Shown here: positions 36,526 to 49,518 of the stretch, one piece after another
Layout: each line of letters begins with the position of its first letter
How positions within the stretch are numbered: the stretch's first letter is position 1
Source of the DNA: Owenia fusiformis
Lineage: Eukaryota > Annelida > Polychaeta > Sabellida > Oweniidae
Direction of reading: 5' to 3'
Length of the DNA stretch: 64,000 nt
NCBI GenBank assembly: GCA_903813345.2
Contig: CAIIXF020000001.1
Location: 46,457,885-46,521,884, forward strand
Notes under the pieces: model-generated
What the model was told of the DNA's origin: nothing
The model's database searches: none
The model's input: the letters and a program-made list of their open reading frames with translations, nothing else
Made by a program: the position numbers and the translations under genes

Positions 36526-37565
36526 ATTGCCACATATCAAAAGTCATAATTTGGCGTTCATTCTCATACCAGAACCTAAAATGTGGGTCCATTGACATTG
36601 CATGTGATTCCCCACATGAGCCAAGGATCCCTAGTATATTATAGTCTGAATATAGATTATTCAGACTAAATAGAATAGATCTATAGAGTCTAGTATACGA
36701 GGATCCCCATCAGCATATGCCCATCAAGGTTTATATACAGTGAACCTCCCCCGGGACACCTAATCTCTTAGGGAACTCGACTCGATCTTTTTTAGACATT
36801 GGATTTTGAAATAATTTGTTTTCATGTTATTTGTTAGCCTTTTCCTGAAATTTCATTCTGCTGGACTGGCTATGGTATCAATTTAGTAGGATATATTCAT
36901 TAATTCGAAAAACATATAGTGCCAAAATGAGCTGTTTTACTTCATGTATCAATTAAACAGTCAAAGCTATAAGCTGAATCAATCATATGCAAGCAATATT
37001 TAAAAACGTACCTGGTTTTAGTTCAAAGTCTAACCTGGACCACCATCTTGAATCGTGACGTCATTGTGCGCAAAATTGCATGCGCATTAATAGTTTGTCT
37101 TTTATTTTTGCTGAGTTCATTTTTTCGTTCTTTCTGTTGTATTTAAAAAACTGAAGAAGAAGTATTGTATTCTGGACATTCCTAAAGCAATTCAACCTTC
37201 TATATAATATAGGTAAGTCAGGGGCGTAACCAGCTAGTCATTGTCAAAGTGGAGGGTGCGTTTTACAGACGGGCAGGCGACCCAGGCAGGCGCTTTTATT
37301 TTTTTCATAGGGGTGGTAGGATCAAAAACACATTCCAAAATTATTTTATTGCATGATTATCTTTGAGATTCTGTCGTCGTGTAACTATATTGCTAACCAC
37401 AATTGGAAAAAGTTCCTTACCGAATTAAAAGTAACCAAATTGTCGTTGAAAATAAGAAATCGTGTTTACTGAAGCAAGGTTGGGATGTGTAATTGGAAGG
37501 AATCAGGCCAATCTGCATGCGCGAGGTTCGTTTTTTCTTGCTCTTCACAAGATAGCACCCATTTG

Positions 37566-37700
37566 TTATCCCATCGAACAAAGTTCGGAGTGATATAGGG
37601 AACGCCTCCGTCCTTCCGGATGTCCGTACGTCCGTCTGTCCGGGCAATAACTCAAATACTGTTTTGTTTATATTTCATACACATGTGCACTATGCGGGTA
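37566..37700 (-). repeat. Truncated, inverted right end of the ATCCCAACGAAC family
   Basis: TTATCCCATCGAACAAAGTTC is followed by TGATATAGGGA and a run of GTCCGTC words. It is the reverse of the right end of copies A and B. It continues with ATAACTCAAATACTG, also found in those copies. Confidence 0.65.
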
Positions 37701-38109
37701 GAAGTTCTGCTCGAAAGCCAATTTTCAAAATGGCCGCTCGTTTCAAAATGGCGGCCATTTTAGTGCCGATTTTACAATTATTTAGGTACAGTATATAGAA
37801 CTGTAATTGCATTGTGTTTTAAATGTAAAAAAGTTTTATAGGACGTTAATAAAGCTAGACATGTAGATTTAAGAAACACATGGCAGCCATCTTGAAAAAT
37901 GACAACATAATCTCAAAGATAGCCAATAAATTAATTTTGGAATGTCTTTTTGATCCTACCACCCCTATGAAACAAATAAAAGCCTGGGTCACCTGCCCAC
38001 CTGTAAAATACAGGTAACCTTCAGATCAAGATTCAGGGCCGGATCTGGGAACCAACAAGTGGGGGGCCAAATTTTGGTCTGATAAAAAAAAATTGGGCCC
38101 CTAAAACCA

Positions 38110-39137
38110 AAAGGAGTGGTATCGATATGGAGAACTGAATTCAACAATATTTTTCTCTTATCATTGAAAACATTCTGAAAAAAACACGGTATTTCATGTA
38201 ATGTTGACTGATTGATTGACAACAATTTAATGCGAAAATAATTTATAAATATTTTATATAACTGTTTTTGCTAACATTAACATTAACATTTTTGTTAACA
38301 TTAACATTTAATGGGCCCCTGTTGTATCAGGTATCCCTCAAGGGACATGCCTTAGGCCATCCCTTTTTTCTATCTTCATAATTCATAATCTTCCCTACAA
38401 TCTGTAATAGACACCACAGATATAAATCAATTCAAGAATGGAATTGATAAGCACCTGATGAGACAGAAATATCTTCACCACAACTAACCCATGTCCAGTG
38501 AGCAATTAAACAATGCCCCCCCCCCCCCCCCCCCCTTAACATGACATGAAAATAATACATAAAAAGATCTGTATTATACAGGACTATCCTTCTTCCAGAA
38601 TTATAGATATATATTTTTAGTTTCTACCAATTCTTGAGAATGAAATATAATGTCTTTCCGAACCTTGTTGGGACAAAATAGCATATAAAACATGTTTTTA
38701 GACCTCTCAATATTAAAGTTATACAAAGGAATTTTTGGTTGATTTTAAAAAAGTAGATCTATTCAAAAAATTAAAACAATAGATAAAAATCAAGATAAAC
38801 CTTTTATTTCATTAACAAGATACTTTTTTTAAATCAATCCATTGTACAATTACAATATTGAGAGACCTAAACATGTTGTGTTTATGTCATTTTGTTTCAA
38901 TGAGGTTCGGAAAGATGTTTCATTTCACTCTGGAAACATGATACTAAGAACAAAACAAGTGTTTGATGTGTTTTCTAAAACAATATAGATGAAAGTTTAT
39001 ATATTTTTCAAATTATATTGTTACCATTCAAAAGACGACCATTAAATTGACGATGTGTAAAATTTTTAGATTTTTTTTATGACTGGTTTAAGAGAACCAT
39101 GTGTTCAAAAATTTCTCCATATCGATACCACTCCTTT
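38110..39137. mobile_element. AAAGGAGTGG-family element, long copy
   Basis: This 1028-bp element has the ends AAAGGAGTGGTATCGATATG and CATATCGATACCACTCCTTT. The right 160 bp is the reverse complement of the core of the 173-bp copy at 6295. The middle holds a C20 run and a nested inverted-repeat element at 38654-38914. It has no transposase frame. It lies just upstream of the first coding exon of CNTD1. Confidence 0.8.
38654..38914. mobile_element. Nested MITE with CTTTCCGAAC ends
   Basis: The ends CTTTCCGAACCTTGTTG and CAATGAGGTTCGGAAAG form inverted arms of about 60 bp, each continuing into AAACATGTTTTTAGACCTCTC. The tetramer ATGT borders both sides. It appears to have inserted into the older 1.0 kb element. 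Confidence 0.7.
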
Positions 39138-39350
39138 GAAAATTTAAGGCACATTTTCTTTAAATTTTGGCCTAAAATTAAAAAATAAGGCCTTAAAAGG
39201 TCCAGTAACGGCCAAAATGGTGCACATTTTGGAGACATAAGGCCTTTTTTGGCCCAAAGTTTTTTAGGGCCCAATTTTTTTTCTGGGCCCACTTTTACTG
39301 TATTTAATATTATCTTTCTTGGTTTTAGCTAGCTAGACATAATACCTACC

Positions 39351-42300
39351 ATGGGGACAAGACGAGGTGAGCTGAGAATTTTTGGAACTCCCAAAGAACC
39401 ATTGTTCAACATGAGACCACAAGGGATGTCAACAGAACTCCTACAAGATTGGCTTAGTATATTAGCAACTGAGAATGCAGAACATATGAAACAGTGTAGT
39501 CAGAGGAAGGTAAAGAATTGAATTATTATGTGTATTTAAATTAATTCCAAATTCAGCAATCATCCTTTGCAAGAGTGATCAATTTTGTCTCACACTCTTC
39601 ACTTTATATTACGAATCTCAGAAGTCGCAGAAAATAAAAGGCATTTTCCATTCTCAGAACACTAAATGTCTTGCACAATCTCTCAGTTGATCATGGCATT
39701 CTAGCCTGGTTGTGTTATGAAATTTTACATGTAGAATTAAAATATCACTGGTCGGATCCGGAAGCTAACATCAACAAGCAAGGGGGCTGTCATTTCAAGT
39801 CAGGAAAAATATTTCCGTGGTGGACGCAAAAACTGGACCCACATTTTGAAAATTTAAGGCCAATTTTTTGTAAATTGGCCTGATAAAGGCCAAGTTATCC
39901 CTCAAAAAGCCTTTTTTTTGAAGCCCTGCAAAATTTTCTGGGCCCATCCCCTGAGCCACCTGGATCCGCCAGTGAATATGATATGAATTTTGATTTTTTT
40001 ATGATGCCAATCAAGATTATTCCTTTTTGCATCAAGTCTATTTTGCTACTAAGTGGCCATTTTGAAAAATGATTGCCATTGTTGCTCAATGCGATTTGCT
40101 ACACCTTGGCTTTGTTGTTATGTAGTTATTTTTATGTTTTTCTAGTTGATTGTGAACATAATGCAATGCAATTTCAGAGCCTCTTCAAATGTGGACTGGT
40201 TACTGAAAGTGTGCTTCTGATGGCAGAGAGACTTAAACAACCAATACATTCAAGATTCCTTTCTGCTGAGCTCTTTGATAGGTTTGTTTATTTGTTTGCT
40301 TGTTTGTTTGTTTGTTTTCCATGGTAGGGAGGGTATTTGAGGGAGCAATATTAAGCAAACTTCTGTTGTCTTTTAATTAATTCTTTATTTGATTCTTTTT
40401 TTTGTACCAAGGAGGCCATTTTTAAGGTTTGACAATTGATTTGATTTTCAATATAAAATTATTAAAAAATTTAGTCAAAGCGATTTCAACTTGTGATTTA
40501 TAATATAGAGAAACTGTTAGTTTGTCCCTCTGTCCTCGTTAGTGTTTCCAGTTGATGACAAATACTCAATCCATGGAGCTTCCATTGTGGGATCCACAGC
40601 CTTTACTATCCTTTTGGAATAGTTCAGACTGTGGGATACTGACTGTAATAAATGTTTCCTTTAACCCTGAAATGTACGGACCAATCAAATTATTTACAGA
40701 GTTCTATTGACCATGAGTATCATGGGAAGGCATTACCTGCAGTTGCATGATTACATAATCAGACAAAGCCTAATGAGTGTGACCAAACACAATTCCCTCC
40801 CAAATAATCCAAGTGTTGACATTTGCATGATAATTCTTGTTTAAAATTCTAAATTTGAAAATAATAAGAAAAAAGAAGTATGTCAACATTATCATAGTTA
40901 TTAATTTTCAATATAAAAACAAGAACCATCAAGATAAATAAAAGTTTTCCACATAATGAATTCATTGAATTAAAGTTTACAAAGGGGAAAACAAAACGGT
41001 GCATTCTTAGGCACTAATTTATTCCTCCATATACACTGATTTACTTGGAGAATGCACTGGCTAGGAACATGTTCTGCCTCACGATATATCAGAGTCTCTC
41101 AAAAGCGTTAGGTAAAGAGGGACTCTGATAAATCAGAATGTGGAGCTTCTGCTTCTCTGTGTCTAGTTTCACAATTCAGCTTTTTTTATCATTAGTTAAT
41201 TATATGAACTTAATTTTCATCAGTGTTGTACATGGATCTATTTTTACATTGACCTTTATTGTACAGGTTTATGAGTAAACACATAGAAGACCTTTGGGAT
41301 TATGTTGTGAATATGGAGAGTGAGAAAAGAGAAAAGGAATGGCAAGCCATACAAGAACGGATCAGGAATCAGATGACTCTCAGAATGGTGTCATGTATAC
41401 AACTGTGCAGTAAACTCACATCACATGCCAAGGTACGGCTGTTTTTAAAATTGGTGTCATGTATACAACTGTGCAGTAAACTCACATCACTTGCCAAGGT
41501 AGGGCTGTTTTTAAAATTGGTGTCATGTATACAACTGTGCAGTAAACTCACATCACTTGCCAAGGTAGGGCTGTTTTTAAAATTGGTGTCATGTATACAA
41601 ATGTGTAGTAAACTCATATCACATGCCAAGGTACGGCTGATTTTAAAATTGGTGTCATGTATACAACTGTGCAGTAAACTCACATCACTTGCCAAGGTAG
41701 GGCTGTTTTTTAAAATTGGTGTCATGTATACAACTGTGCAGTAAACTCATATCACATGCCAAGGTACGGCTGATTTTAAAATTGGTATCATGTATACAAC
41801 TGTGCAGTAAACTCACATCACATGCCAAGGTATGGCTGTTTCTAAGAAATGGTGTCATTTTTAGAGTAAATTCAAATCACATGCTAAGTAGGGTCTCCAA
41901 GATTTTGTGCAACACAATTATTCTAGATATCTCCAATGGACCATACTAGTACTGCAAATACTACATCTTGGTAGACTATATGTTATTCCATTTGGTTTCA
42001 GTTTTTTGGACCACCCTGTAATTTTGAATGTTATTTTTAGGTTATAACCTGTACCAAAGCTAGACTAGTCTTACAAAACATTGGCCACAAGTTCAGCGCA
42101 GAAAGTATCCTTCAATCAGAGCTGCGAGTTCTAAAGACATTAGAATACAGGGTGATGGTACCCTCTCCCTTGCTTTTTGTGGAAACTCTACTGGAAATAT
42201 TAGGTAAGCTACATGTCCTTCTATTTTTTTTATTATGTCCCTACCACAAGTGGTGATGTATTGTATCTCCAACTATTTTGTGGACGATGTTCAGCAATCA

Positions 42301-45300
42301 TTGGTAGGTGTTTGGTGATCAGCATCTGTAACAAATGGCAGGTTATGATATTTTACCTTGTAATTTTTATTTCAATTTTAGTTTGTGTATTGTTTTTGTT
42401 TTATTGGATAGGTGACCAGTTGTTCATTGAAATAAAATTGAGATTTTGTTTCGAAGGTCTTTCATATTTTTACCTGCAGTACCAACTACCCACCATTCCG
42501 GCCACCCTTGTGAGTAAAGCAAATACCATTTAGTTAACAAAACAGTTCCTGAACTATCTGCCTGCTAAGCGAAAGTTATTATTGTGTAGAATTTAGTAAG
42601 AAACATATAAGACAATGCCCTGTATTGCTATTTCCAGGACACAGTGACCAAGATGTTGAAGTGAAGGTATACCATGATGTCTGTACTAAGGTGTTAGATT
42701 TGGTCTATATGAACAGGCAGATGTTTTATGATAAGCTATACTTTGTAGCTACAGGACAACCACTGGACGACCCAGCTAAAAGGTAGACCAAATTCCATAT
42801 TTTGAATATATATTTCAAAAATCGATTATTTTATCAAATGGGGTTTATTTATTGTAAAGATTTTATATTCTGGTTTATTTTGTTTGTTTTCTGATTTATA
42901 ATTTTTATTCAAATATATAAATGTATAAAAAGTTCCCCAAGGTCTTTATCATTGTTATAAAGCCCTGAATATAAATCATGGTACCCCAAGCCATTCAGCC
43001 TGTGATATCCATTAGTTCATGTAGTTGCATTAAATGTGAAGTCACATTCTGTGTTAGCTAATCAGTCCATGTATTTGTTATGTCACCACCAAAAAGTGTT
43101 GACATATTGTTATGGTTTCCATTTTTGTGGTGTTGCGATCGGTGGTTGGTGGTTGGCGATTGGCAGTTGGCATCTGTAACAAATTCTTAAAACTTCCAAT
43201 AACTTAACAAACATTATTTAGACTGAATTTCATTTTTTTCAAAGTTTTGCTCACCTTCATTGGTGGTAAACAAAATACAACAACAAAGTCATCTAAAAGT
43301 TATCAGAAGTGCAAATTCGACTTTAGATTTATGATTTGACCTTCTTAAGGTCAATTTTTCAACTTGCTTCAAATTGACCAATTTTTTTCAAAATCATCTA
43401 CAAGTTCTCAAAAGTTAAAATCTGGCTATAGCTTTGACCTTCAATGACATTCTCAAGGTAAAAAAATATTTGACCTTCAATGACCTTCTCAAGGTCAATA
43501 AGGTCTTTTTGCTTCAAATTGACCAATTTTTTCAAAATCATCTTCAAAATTCTCAGAAATTCAAATCTGACTTACGGTTGAACTGATAATATTGTGAGCA
43601 ACTTGGTGATGACATTTTGTCATATATTAATGCCTTGTTAAATTCTGGTTTTAAAAAGTCCACAGAAGAACATTTTAAGCCTATAGATTTTTCATCACTC
43701 TCCAATATTAATTCAGTGAAAGATGATCCATTGATAATTGAAATTTATATTTTTACTATACTGTCTGATATAATTCACATGAAAGATCAAGCCTGAAGGT
43801 CCTTGTAAGACACTGACTGTTGATTAATGAAGTTACTCAATATTTCAGAAAGAGATTCGCCTCAGTTGAAGGGGACATGATGCTATTGGGCACATCTGCC
43901 ATTGCTGCAGCAACATATATTGTGGACCAATCAAACACTGACAAGGTATTCATCAACTGTAACGAGCTTTTTTTAACTATTTGTACAGGTCCTCACCAGG
44001 CCTGTCAACTGTCCCGCAATTTGCGTATTTGTCACGCATTTGCTGAAGAATTTGAAGTCACGCCAATTATTTTTGCGTGACAAAAAATGTCACGCAAATA
44101 CGCATTTTACCTGCTAATTGTCAAGCAAAAATAATTCTGTAGAAAAATTTTCTAAAAAAGATCGTCTACACAGCAAAAATACGAACGCGGGAAAAAATGT
44201 ACGCATTCCGTTCTGACTTTTCACGCGAATTACATATATGTCACACATTCCGTTCGAAATTTTTCGTACCTACCCACCATATAATATATATATTTACAAT
44301 ATAATATGTGATAATGCCTCTGTTTAAAGGCATCGCTTTCTATCTCTGACACTCTATATTCGAAGAGAACATTTTGATTCCTCTTTTTCTTATCAGTCTT
44401 TTTTGTGTACTTTTGAATGAGGTTAAACATGTTTTATGCTTTAATCATATTCATTTCTTCAAGATAATACTAAAACATATACATTTATCTAAAACTGAAA
44501 TATTATCAAAAAGGGAAACATGGCACTGCTCATTTTGAATACTATTTTCTTGAAAACCCATGATTACTTCTTGAATCATTTTGTTCAAACTATACTGTGA
44601 TATTTACAAACAAGAAGGTTGGTATCAAAGTCTATTGGTGGTGCACCTAGTTTGCTTTAATGTATGTTTCATTTTTATGTAACCACCACCAAGTGTTGAT
44701 ATATTGTTAGTCTCCAACTTTTTTATGGATGCAGTGGTTTCAGTAACTTTGTGTACAAGAGGCAGATGAAAAATACAAGAGGCGGCATTCAAATTAACCA
44801 ATTTTACGCTCCCGACAATGCAAATTCTTGTTACTGTGTTATTTAAGAGTCCATGGACTGAAAGAAAGATGTCCAAGGTTTGTCAAAGTCATTTCCACGT
44901 GTGATGTGGCAAGACATGGGCTCCACAAAATAACGCCTGGAACTGTGGAATGACTAGGGCAACTTATATAGAATGCCATTTACCTTTTATAAAATAACTT
45001 ACCCTTACACAGGTTGCATTTCACAAATCCAAATGCACCTGTTGAATTGAACACTTTTGATATAAATCAAAATCTAGAATTGTCATTATTAAAATGAGTG
45101 ATGTATTAATAGATGATTCACTTGTGATTATGTGTATATCAGATTCATTTTAGTTTTTTAACACATCCAGAGGGTCCAGGGTGTTCCAAAAGTAACAGGA
45201 CTGGTGCTGGTATTTTGTTAAATATACACCAATTGTCTTCAAAATTTTACATAATGTACCTTCATGTTTTGTAACTAAAATTGCCGAATTACATGATTTT

Positions 45301-48300
45301 TGTCGAAACTGATTTAGAAATCGGCCGATGACCACTCATCGGCCAGCGCCCGGTGCATATGTGGCCTAGGCATTAGAGAGAGACCGAGGTGGGAGATATC
45401 CCCCTCCGATCTACACCAAACTTGTTCTCACTACGCTTTCGAAAATTGCCTGAAAGGCCTCCTCACACATTATTAAGGAAAACATATCTACACATTTTGC
45501 GCATTTAACCATTTGATAACATATTGTGGATCTTATCTTAATTTGTTTACCCTACTATCACACCAAACTAGTTCTCACTACGTTCTCAAAAACGGGCTTC
45601 AACTGTGTACGAACGGACTGGACCTACTAAGAACCGTTTGGGATCTATTTACAAACTTCATCGAACGTACTCGAACGGATATGTCCTCTAGATCTTAGAC
45701 AATGCTCAAAATGTTCTCGTGGTCGTCACGTTCTACAATTAGAACGAGTGACAACGTACTAACGACGAGCTGGACGTACTACGAACGGAACTGTCGTACT
45801 TCAATCCTACTAGGGACGTTTTAACAACGAGTTGAATTGTCTGAGGACGTGTTGAGAACGAGGTAGAACTAATTGCAAACGGGTTGAAACTGATTGAGAA
45901 CGTATTTAACACTGCTTATGAACGAGTTAGCAAAAATATAGCTATCACACCAAACAAGTTGCCACTGCGTTCTTCAAAACTGTTTGCGAACGGAATGAAC
46001 GTAGCTGCAACTTTCTAAGGTCTATTTACGAACTTTATGATCGTTCTCAGACGGGAATGTGATTTTAGAATTTTGAATCGATTCAAAGTTCGATGGCGAC
46101 CATAACGTTCTGTAATCAGGTCATGTTGACCTTCTAGACTAAGGGACGCGTTCTACTACGTTGCACACCGACGTGGTGCGACCTGAACGAACTGCGAACG
46201 AGAAGGACGTATTGAAGACTGTTTAAGAACGAAGAAGCTAATTATTTCAGACATATTTCCCGACCACAGCCAGATTGAGCCCGTTTTACGACGTTTTCGT
46301 AGGACTGGCAAGAACGGGAAAGAACGAGTTTGGTGTGATAGGGGGGTAATGTGAATTCGCACCTTCATTTACATGGAAGACTTTGATAAAATCCTTTTTT
46401 GATGATCTTTGCTATAATGCTGATGTTTGGCTAGCTTCGAAATTCCAAATTGAACAGTCTACTAAGGATACCATGTTGTAAATATTGTTTTCTTTATAAT
46501 ATATTGAGCTAGGACTGCTCAAACAAATTCGCTTTTTGTAGCTACAAGTATTCAATTTCAATAGATGATAAACTTCTCAATATAAGAAATTACCCTCATA
46601 AGACATTGTTGCAAGGTGTGTTGCAATTTATGTGGCACCCCGCATTCCCGGGCCCGCATTATGTATTCTCGAAGAAAGCCATCATGATAAACCATGACAT
46701 CTCACTTCAAGGAGGGATTTCTGGGTCTATCTTCCAGGTTAATTACGTAAATTACGACCGTATAATATATACGGGATATACCTAAGAGGTATTGCTCACC
46801 TTCATTGGTGGTAAACAAAATACAATACAAGGGTGTTATAAACGAGACACCAGGATGATAAGGTAGGGGTACAATATAGGGCCCAAATCTTGAGAAAGAG
46901 TCGAAGGCATGCGGGGCGAATCATGGAAACTTGGGTTCGGGAAAGCGGGGCCCAAATCTTGAGAAAGAGTCGAAGGCATGCGAGGCGAATCCTGGAAACT
47001 CGGGTTCGGGAAAGCGGGGTTCACTGTTTGGTTCCGTAGACACCTGTGCGAAACTACATTCATAATTTATCCGACAGTCGCTTTGATAAAGAAGAATTAT
47101 CAAAGCTCATCAAGAATGGACGATCTTGCACAGGTACTCATATAAGAACCTCTATATCTTTATAACACCAATATAAAGATTGAAAAACGGACACACTATG
47201 TTAAAAATGTTATATCTAATGTGCCAATTCAATGATTTAGCATCTCGAAAATATGTTCAACCTAAGTGACCACATCGTGACATCACTTAGGTGGCAACAT
47301 TTTTCAATGTCAATCTTTTCTTAATATGCTAAACTTAAAAAATAAACCAATTTTGACTGTCTTACCAGGTTAAAAGGATGAATATATTATCTTTTTAATA
47401 TTATTTTCCCATTGGTTTCTATGAGAATTAAAATTTTGAAATGCATCTTTCCCTGAACCACTTTCATGCATGGATGAGTTCATTGCTCGCTCATCTATCA
47501 ACCAATTTTCTTGATTTTGTCGGCAAAAAAACAAGTGATGATGATTGCTATGCATCGGTGTGAATTATCACTTCAAAGGATATGTGTGACCTCTTAAAGC
47601 TAGTTTTGAATAAATTCACGATATTTTGAACAAAAAGTCCTTCAAAAACATTTTTGAAATTATTGAAAAGTTTCACATTTCACACTTTGATAACATTGGA
47701 TAAGACAACAATATAAGCCAAAGTGGTTTAAACTTTATATGTGGCCTTTAACTGATTAACACAATTTTACACCCACTGGAAAGACTATTTGACTTCTAAC
47801 AAACGGCGGATTATCGAAAACAAACGGCGATTTTGGACACTCGCCCCCTGCAATTGAAAGCCCAGGGATGGTGTTTGACGTGGTTTGTAACAAATGACAT
47901 CTGTAATACTAAATGTAATGCCATAACAAGGTCGGAATATGTAAGGGTATTTGCCAAATGTATCCAGCTCTGCGTTGGTCTCAATTGCGCCTATTTGGAG
48001 CATGTTATGTAAATGATCATAGCTCCTGAACCAGTTGACTGCTTGTATTGAGACTTTCAGGAACAAATTTCCATAGAACTGTCCTGATGTATGCAAAATT
48101 TCATTGATGTCACTAGTCTATTTTAGGAGATATTGCCTATTTCAATGGTCTCCTTTTTTTCCGGTCACCCTGTAAATGATAGGTGGTGATATTTTGCATG
48201 TTAATGCCTTGTATATCTAAACTGTGTTTTAGGGATTGTATGGAATAATGCTACACTGATGTACATTTAATTTATTTGCCACCCAAATAATTTTAAATAT

Positions 48301-49518
48301 GTCAGTCAATGTTTTTCGCATTTTTATGACAGCATTTCAATTTAATGTTAATAAGGATACTTCCCCAATCTTTTGTCTTCAACTTGGAAGTAACTTAATG
48401 CTTTGTACACCGCATTTTATTAAAAAGTTTTTTTGTAATAATGCTCCAAATCTATTATTCAAGCATTCTCTGTGTCAAGTTGATCGATTATGAACATTGA
48501 TAAATCAAACAGAAAACATAAGAAGTGAATTGTTTTTAATATTTTTACACTTCATCTTCCATTCTCTGACATCATTAGCTATCATTAGTATTCATAACAA
48601 CGAGCCTTTTAATAAACACAAAATGCCTCATAAAGATGATCTTCATACAATACTATTATGAACTTGCTAAAATGTTAGATACAATTTATTAATCCGTCAA
48701 ATATAGTTTGATAAAGACATAATGAAGACCTTGAAACATCTGTCTGTTTGTCTTTCTGTATGTCCATCCAGAGCATAAAACTACCAGTGGACCATTTTTC
48801 CTCATATTTCTTCATAATGGCGGCCACTTCGAAAATGGTGGGTTTTTCTTTTTTCATTTCAAATTAAAGTAAGACATAGCACATTATTACTGCATGAATA
48901 TTTGATAATACATATGTATTAACATTTCTGACTTTGTTATACATACTGTATAGAAAGGTGTTCTATTCTTGTTTTTTAAAATCCAAATTGGTGGTCTAAA
49001 CACTGGAATTTTCATAAATATTGATATTCCTCTGAGGTATAGCTTATTATACTCAAATTAAAGGTATATTAGAAAAAGTGTAGATATGGTATCATTTTTT
49101 CATCCCTTGTAAAATCGTAAAATGCTGTCTAAATGCAGGAAATTACTCTGAGATATCTTCAAAGTATGGCTTTACCATCATTCAAGGTACTGAGTAGTAA
49201 ATCAAAGTTAAAAATCAATGTGATTCATATTTTTGGTGATTTTAGTCAACTTTTTTGGTAGGTCAAAGTCATGTTCAAAGGGCAACTAAAAGTCAAATGT
49301 CAATATATGCAATTGGCATACTAAGGATCCCAAACTAAGATCTCAAGGTCATTTAAAAGGTCACCAAATAAAAGTATCTTTGTAAACATCTACATGTATT
49401 TTTCCACCAGGTGGTAGAAGAACTATCAAAGATCTCCAAAGTACCAACAGATGACATACTGGACTTTGCTACCATAATTGTACAAGAGGTGATAGAGGGC
49501 AGTACAAGTGTATACTAA
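39351..49518 (+). CDS. CNTD1: Cyclin N-terminal domain-containing protein 1 (meiotic crossover cyclin)
   Basis: CNTD1 is a non-canonical cyclin of meiotic prophase. In animals it acts with HEI10-type factors and replication-factor-C-like complexes to mature crossover sites. Seven exons join in phase: 39351-39509, 40178-40281, 41267-41432, 42041-42203, 42638-42782, 43849-43945 and 49411-49518, giving 313 residues (human 330). Recognition rests on MTLRMVSCIQLCSKLTSHAK (124-143), SELRVLKTLEYRV, PSPLLFVETLLEILG (184-198), VLDLVYMNRQMFYDKL and FASVEGDMMLLGTSAIAAA (249-267). These follow vertebrate CNTD1 in order and spacing and cover the cyclin fold. The start ATG (CTACCATGG) has a good context, and its exon opens with an acceptor at 39328. 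Exon 3 ends in a tandemly repeated cassette that keeps copies of the splice donor. A weak AATAAA follows at 49686. Identity is strong. Confidence 0.9.
41387..41890 (+). repeat. 66-bp tandem repeat spanning the CNTD1 exon 3 donor
   Basis: The last 46 bp of exon 3 plus the first 20 bp of intron 3 are repeated at 66-67 bp spacing (starts 41387, 41453, 41519, 41585, 41651, 41718, 41784), with a decayed eighth copy at 41851. Each of the first seven units keeps AAG|GTA(C/G/T)GG, a usable donor. Because 66 is a multiple of three, the frame stays open through five units and would add 22 residues per unit. One extra T in the fifth unit breaks the frame before the sixth. Confidence 0.95.
44201..44272 (-). 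repeat. Inverted copy of the 17.7 kb module
   Basis: This is the reverse complement of the GTACGAAAAATTTCGAACGG / GAATTCGC-like / TGCGT block in the 2.4 kb transposon core. It lies beside a cluster of GTCACGCAAATACGC-type palindromic words (44025-44110). Confidence 0.55.
45547..46349. mobile_element. GAACG-rich element with CTATCACACCAAAC ends
   Basis: TTACCCTACTATCACACCAA is mirrored at the right end by TTTGGTGTGATAGGGGGGTAA. A second copy of the left end (CTATCACACCAAACAAGTTG) lies inside at about 45943. The body contains well over a dozen GAACG words (as GAACGG, GAACGA, GAACGT) spaced roughly every 20-40 bp. These may be binding repeats or the trace of an older tandem array. No protein frame. 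The class is unknown. Confidence 0.7.
46879..47018. repeat. 69-bp tandem duplication
   Basis: Two copies of a 69-bp unit (GGGCCCAAATCTTGAGAAAG, then AGTCGAAGGCATGCG) lie head to tail and differ at a few bases. On the minus strand the duplication keeps two frames open for about 60-75 codons (PAFPNPSFxDSPRMPSTLSQ repeated), but there is no other coding support. Confidence 0.85.

Larger units (their letters stand above)
32885..39328. other. Divergent gap between the DUF1647-type gene and CNTD1
   Basis: The space holds four transposon relics (34029, 36061, 37566 and 38110) and otherwise only short frames. CNTD1 should have an upstream non-coding exon here, because its first coding exon begins at an acceptor. 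A 20-base C run sits at 38516-38535. Confidence 0.4.
43946..49410. other. Repeat-filled sixth intron of CNTD1
   Basis: This 5.5 kb intron carries the module shared with 17.7 kb (44201-44272), a GAACG-rich element (45547-46349), a 69-bp tandem duplication (46879-47018) and solo ends of other families (CACCCTGTA near 48170; GTCTGTTTGTC words near 48750). No independent gene is evident. Confidence 0.45.

Noticed and set aside
41369-41725. 118-codon minus-strand frame over the CNTD1 repeat
   Set aside because: It is kept open only because the 66-bp unit is a multiple of three; it is antisense to a real exon end.
46836-47103. Proline-rich repeated frame (PNPSF..PRMPSTLS) as a collagen- or mucin-like protein
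   Set aside because: Only two units exist, two frames are open together and no signal peptide or splice context supports it.
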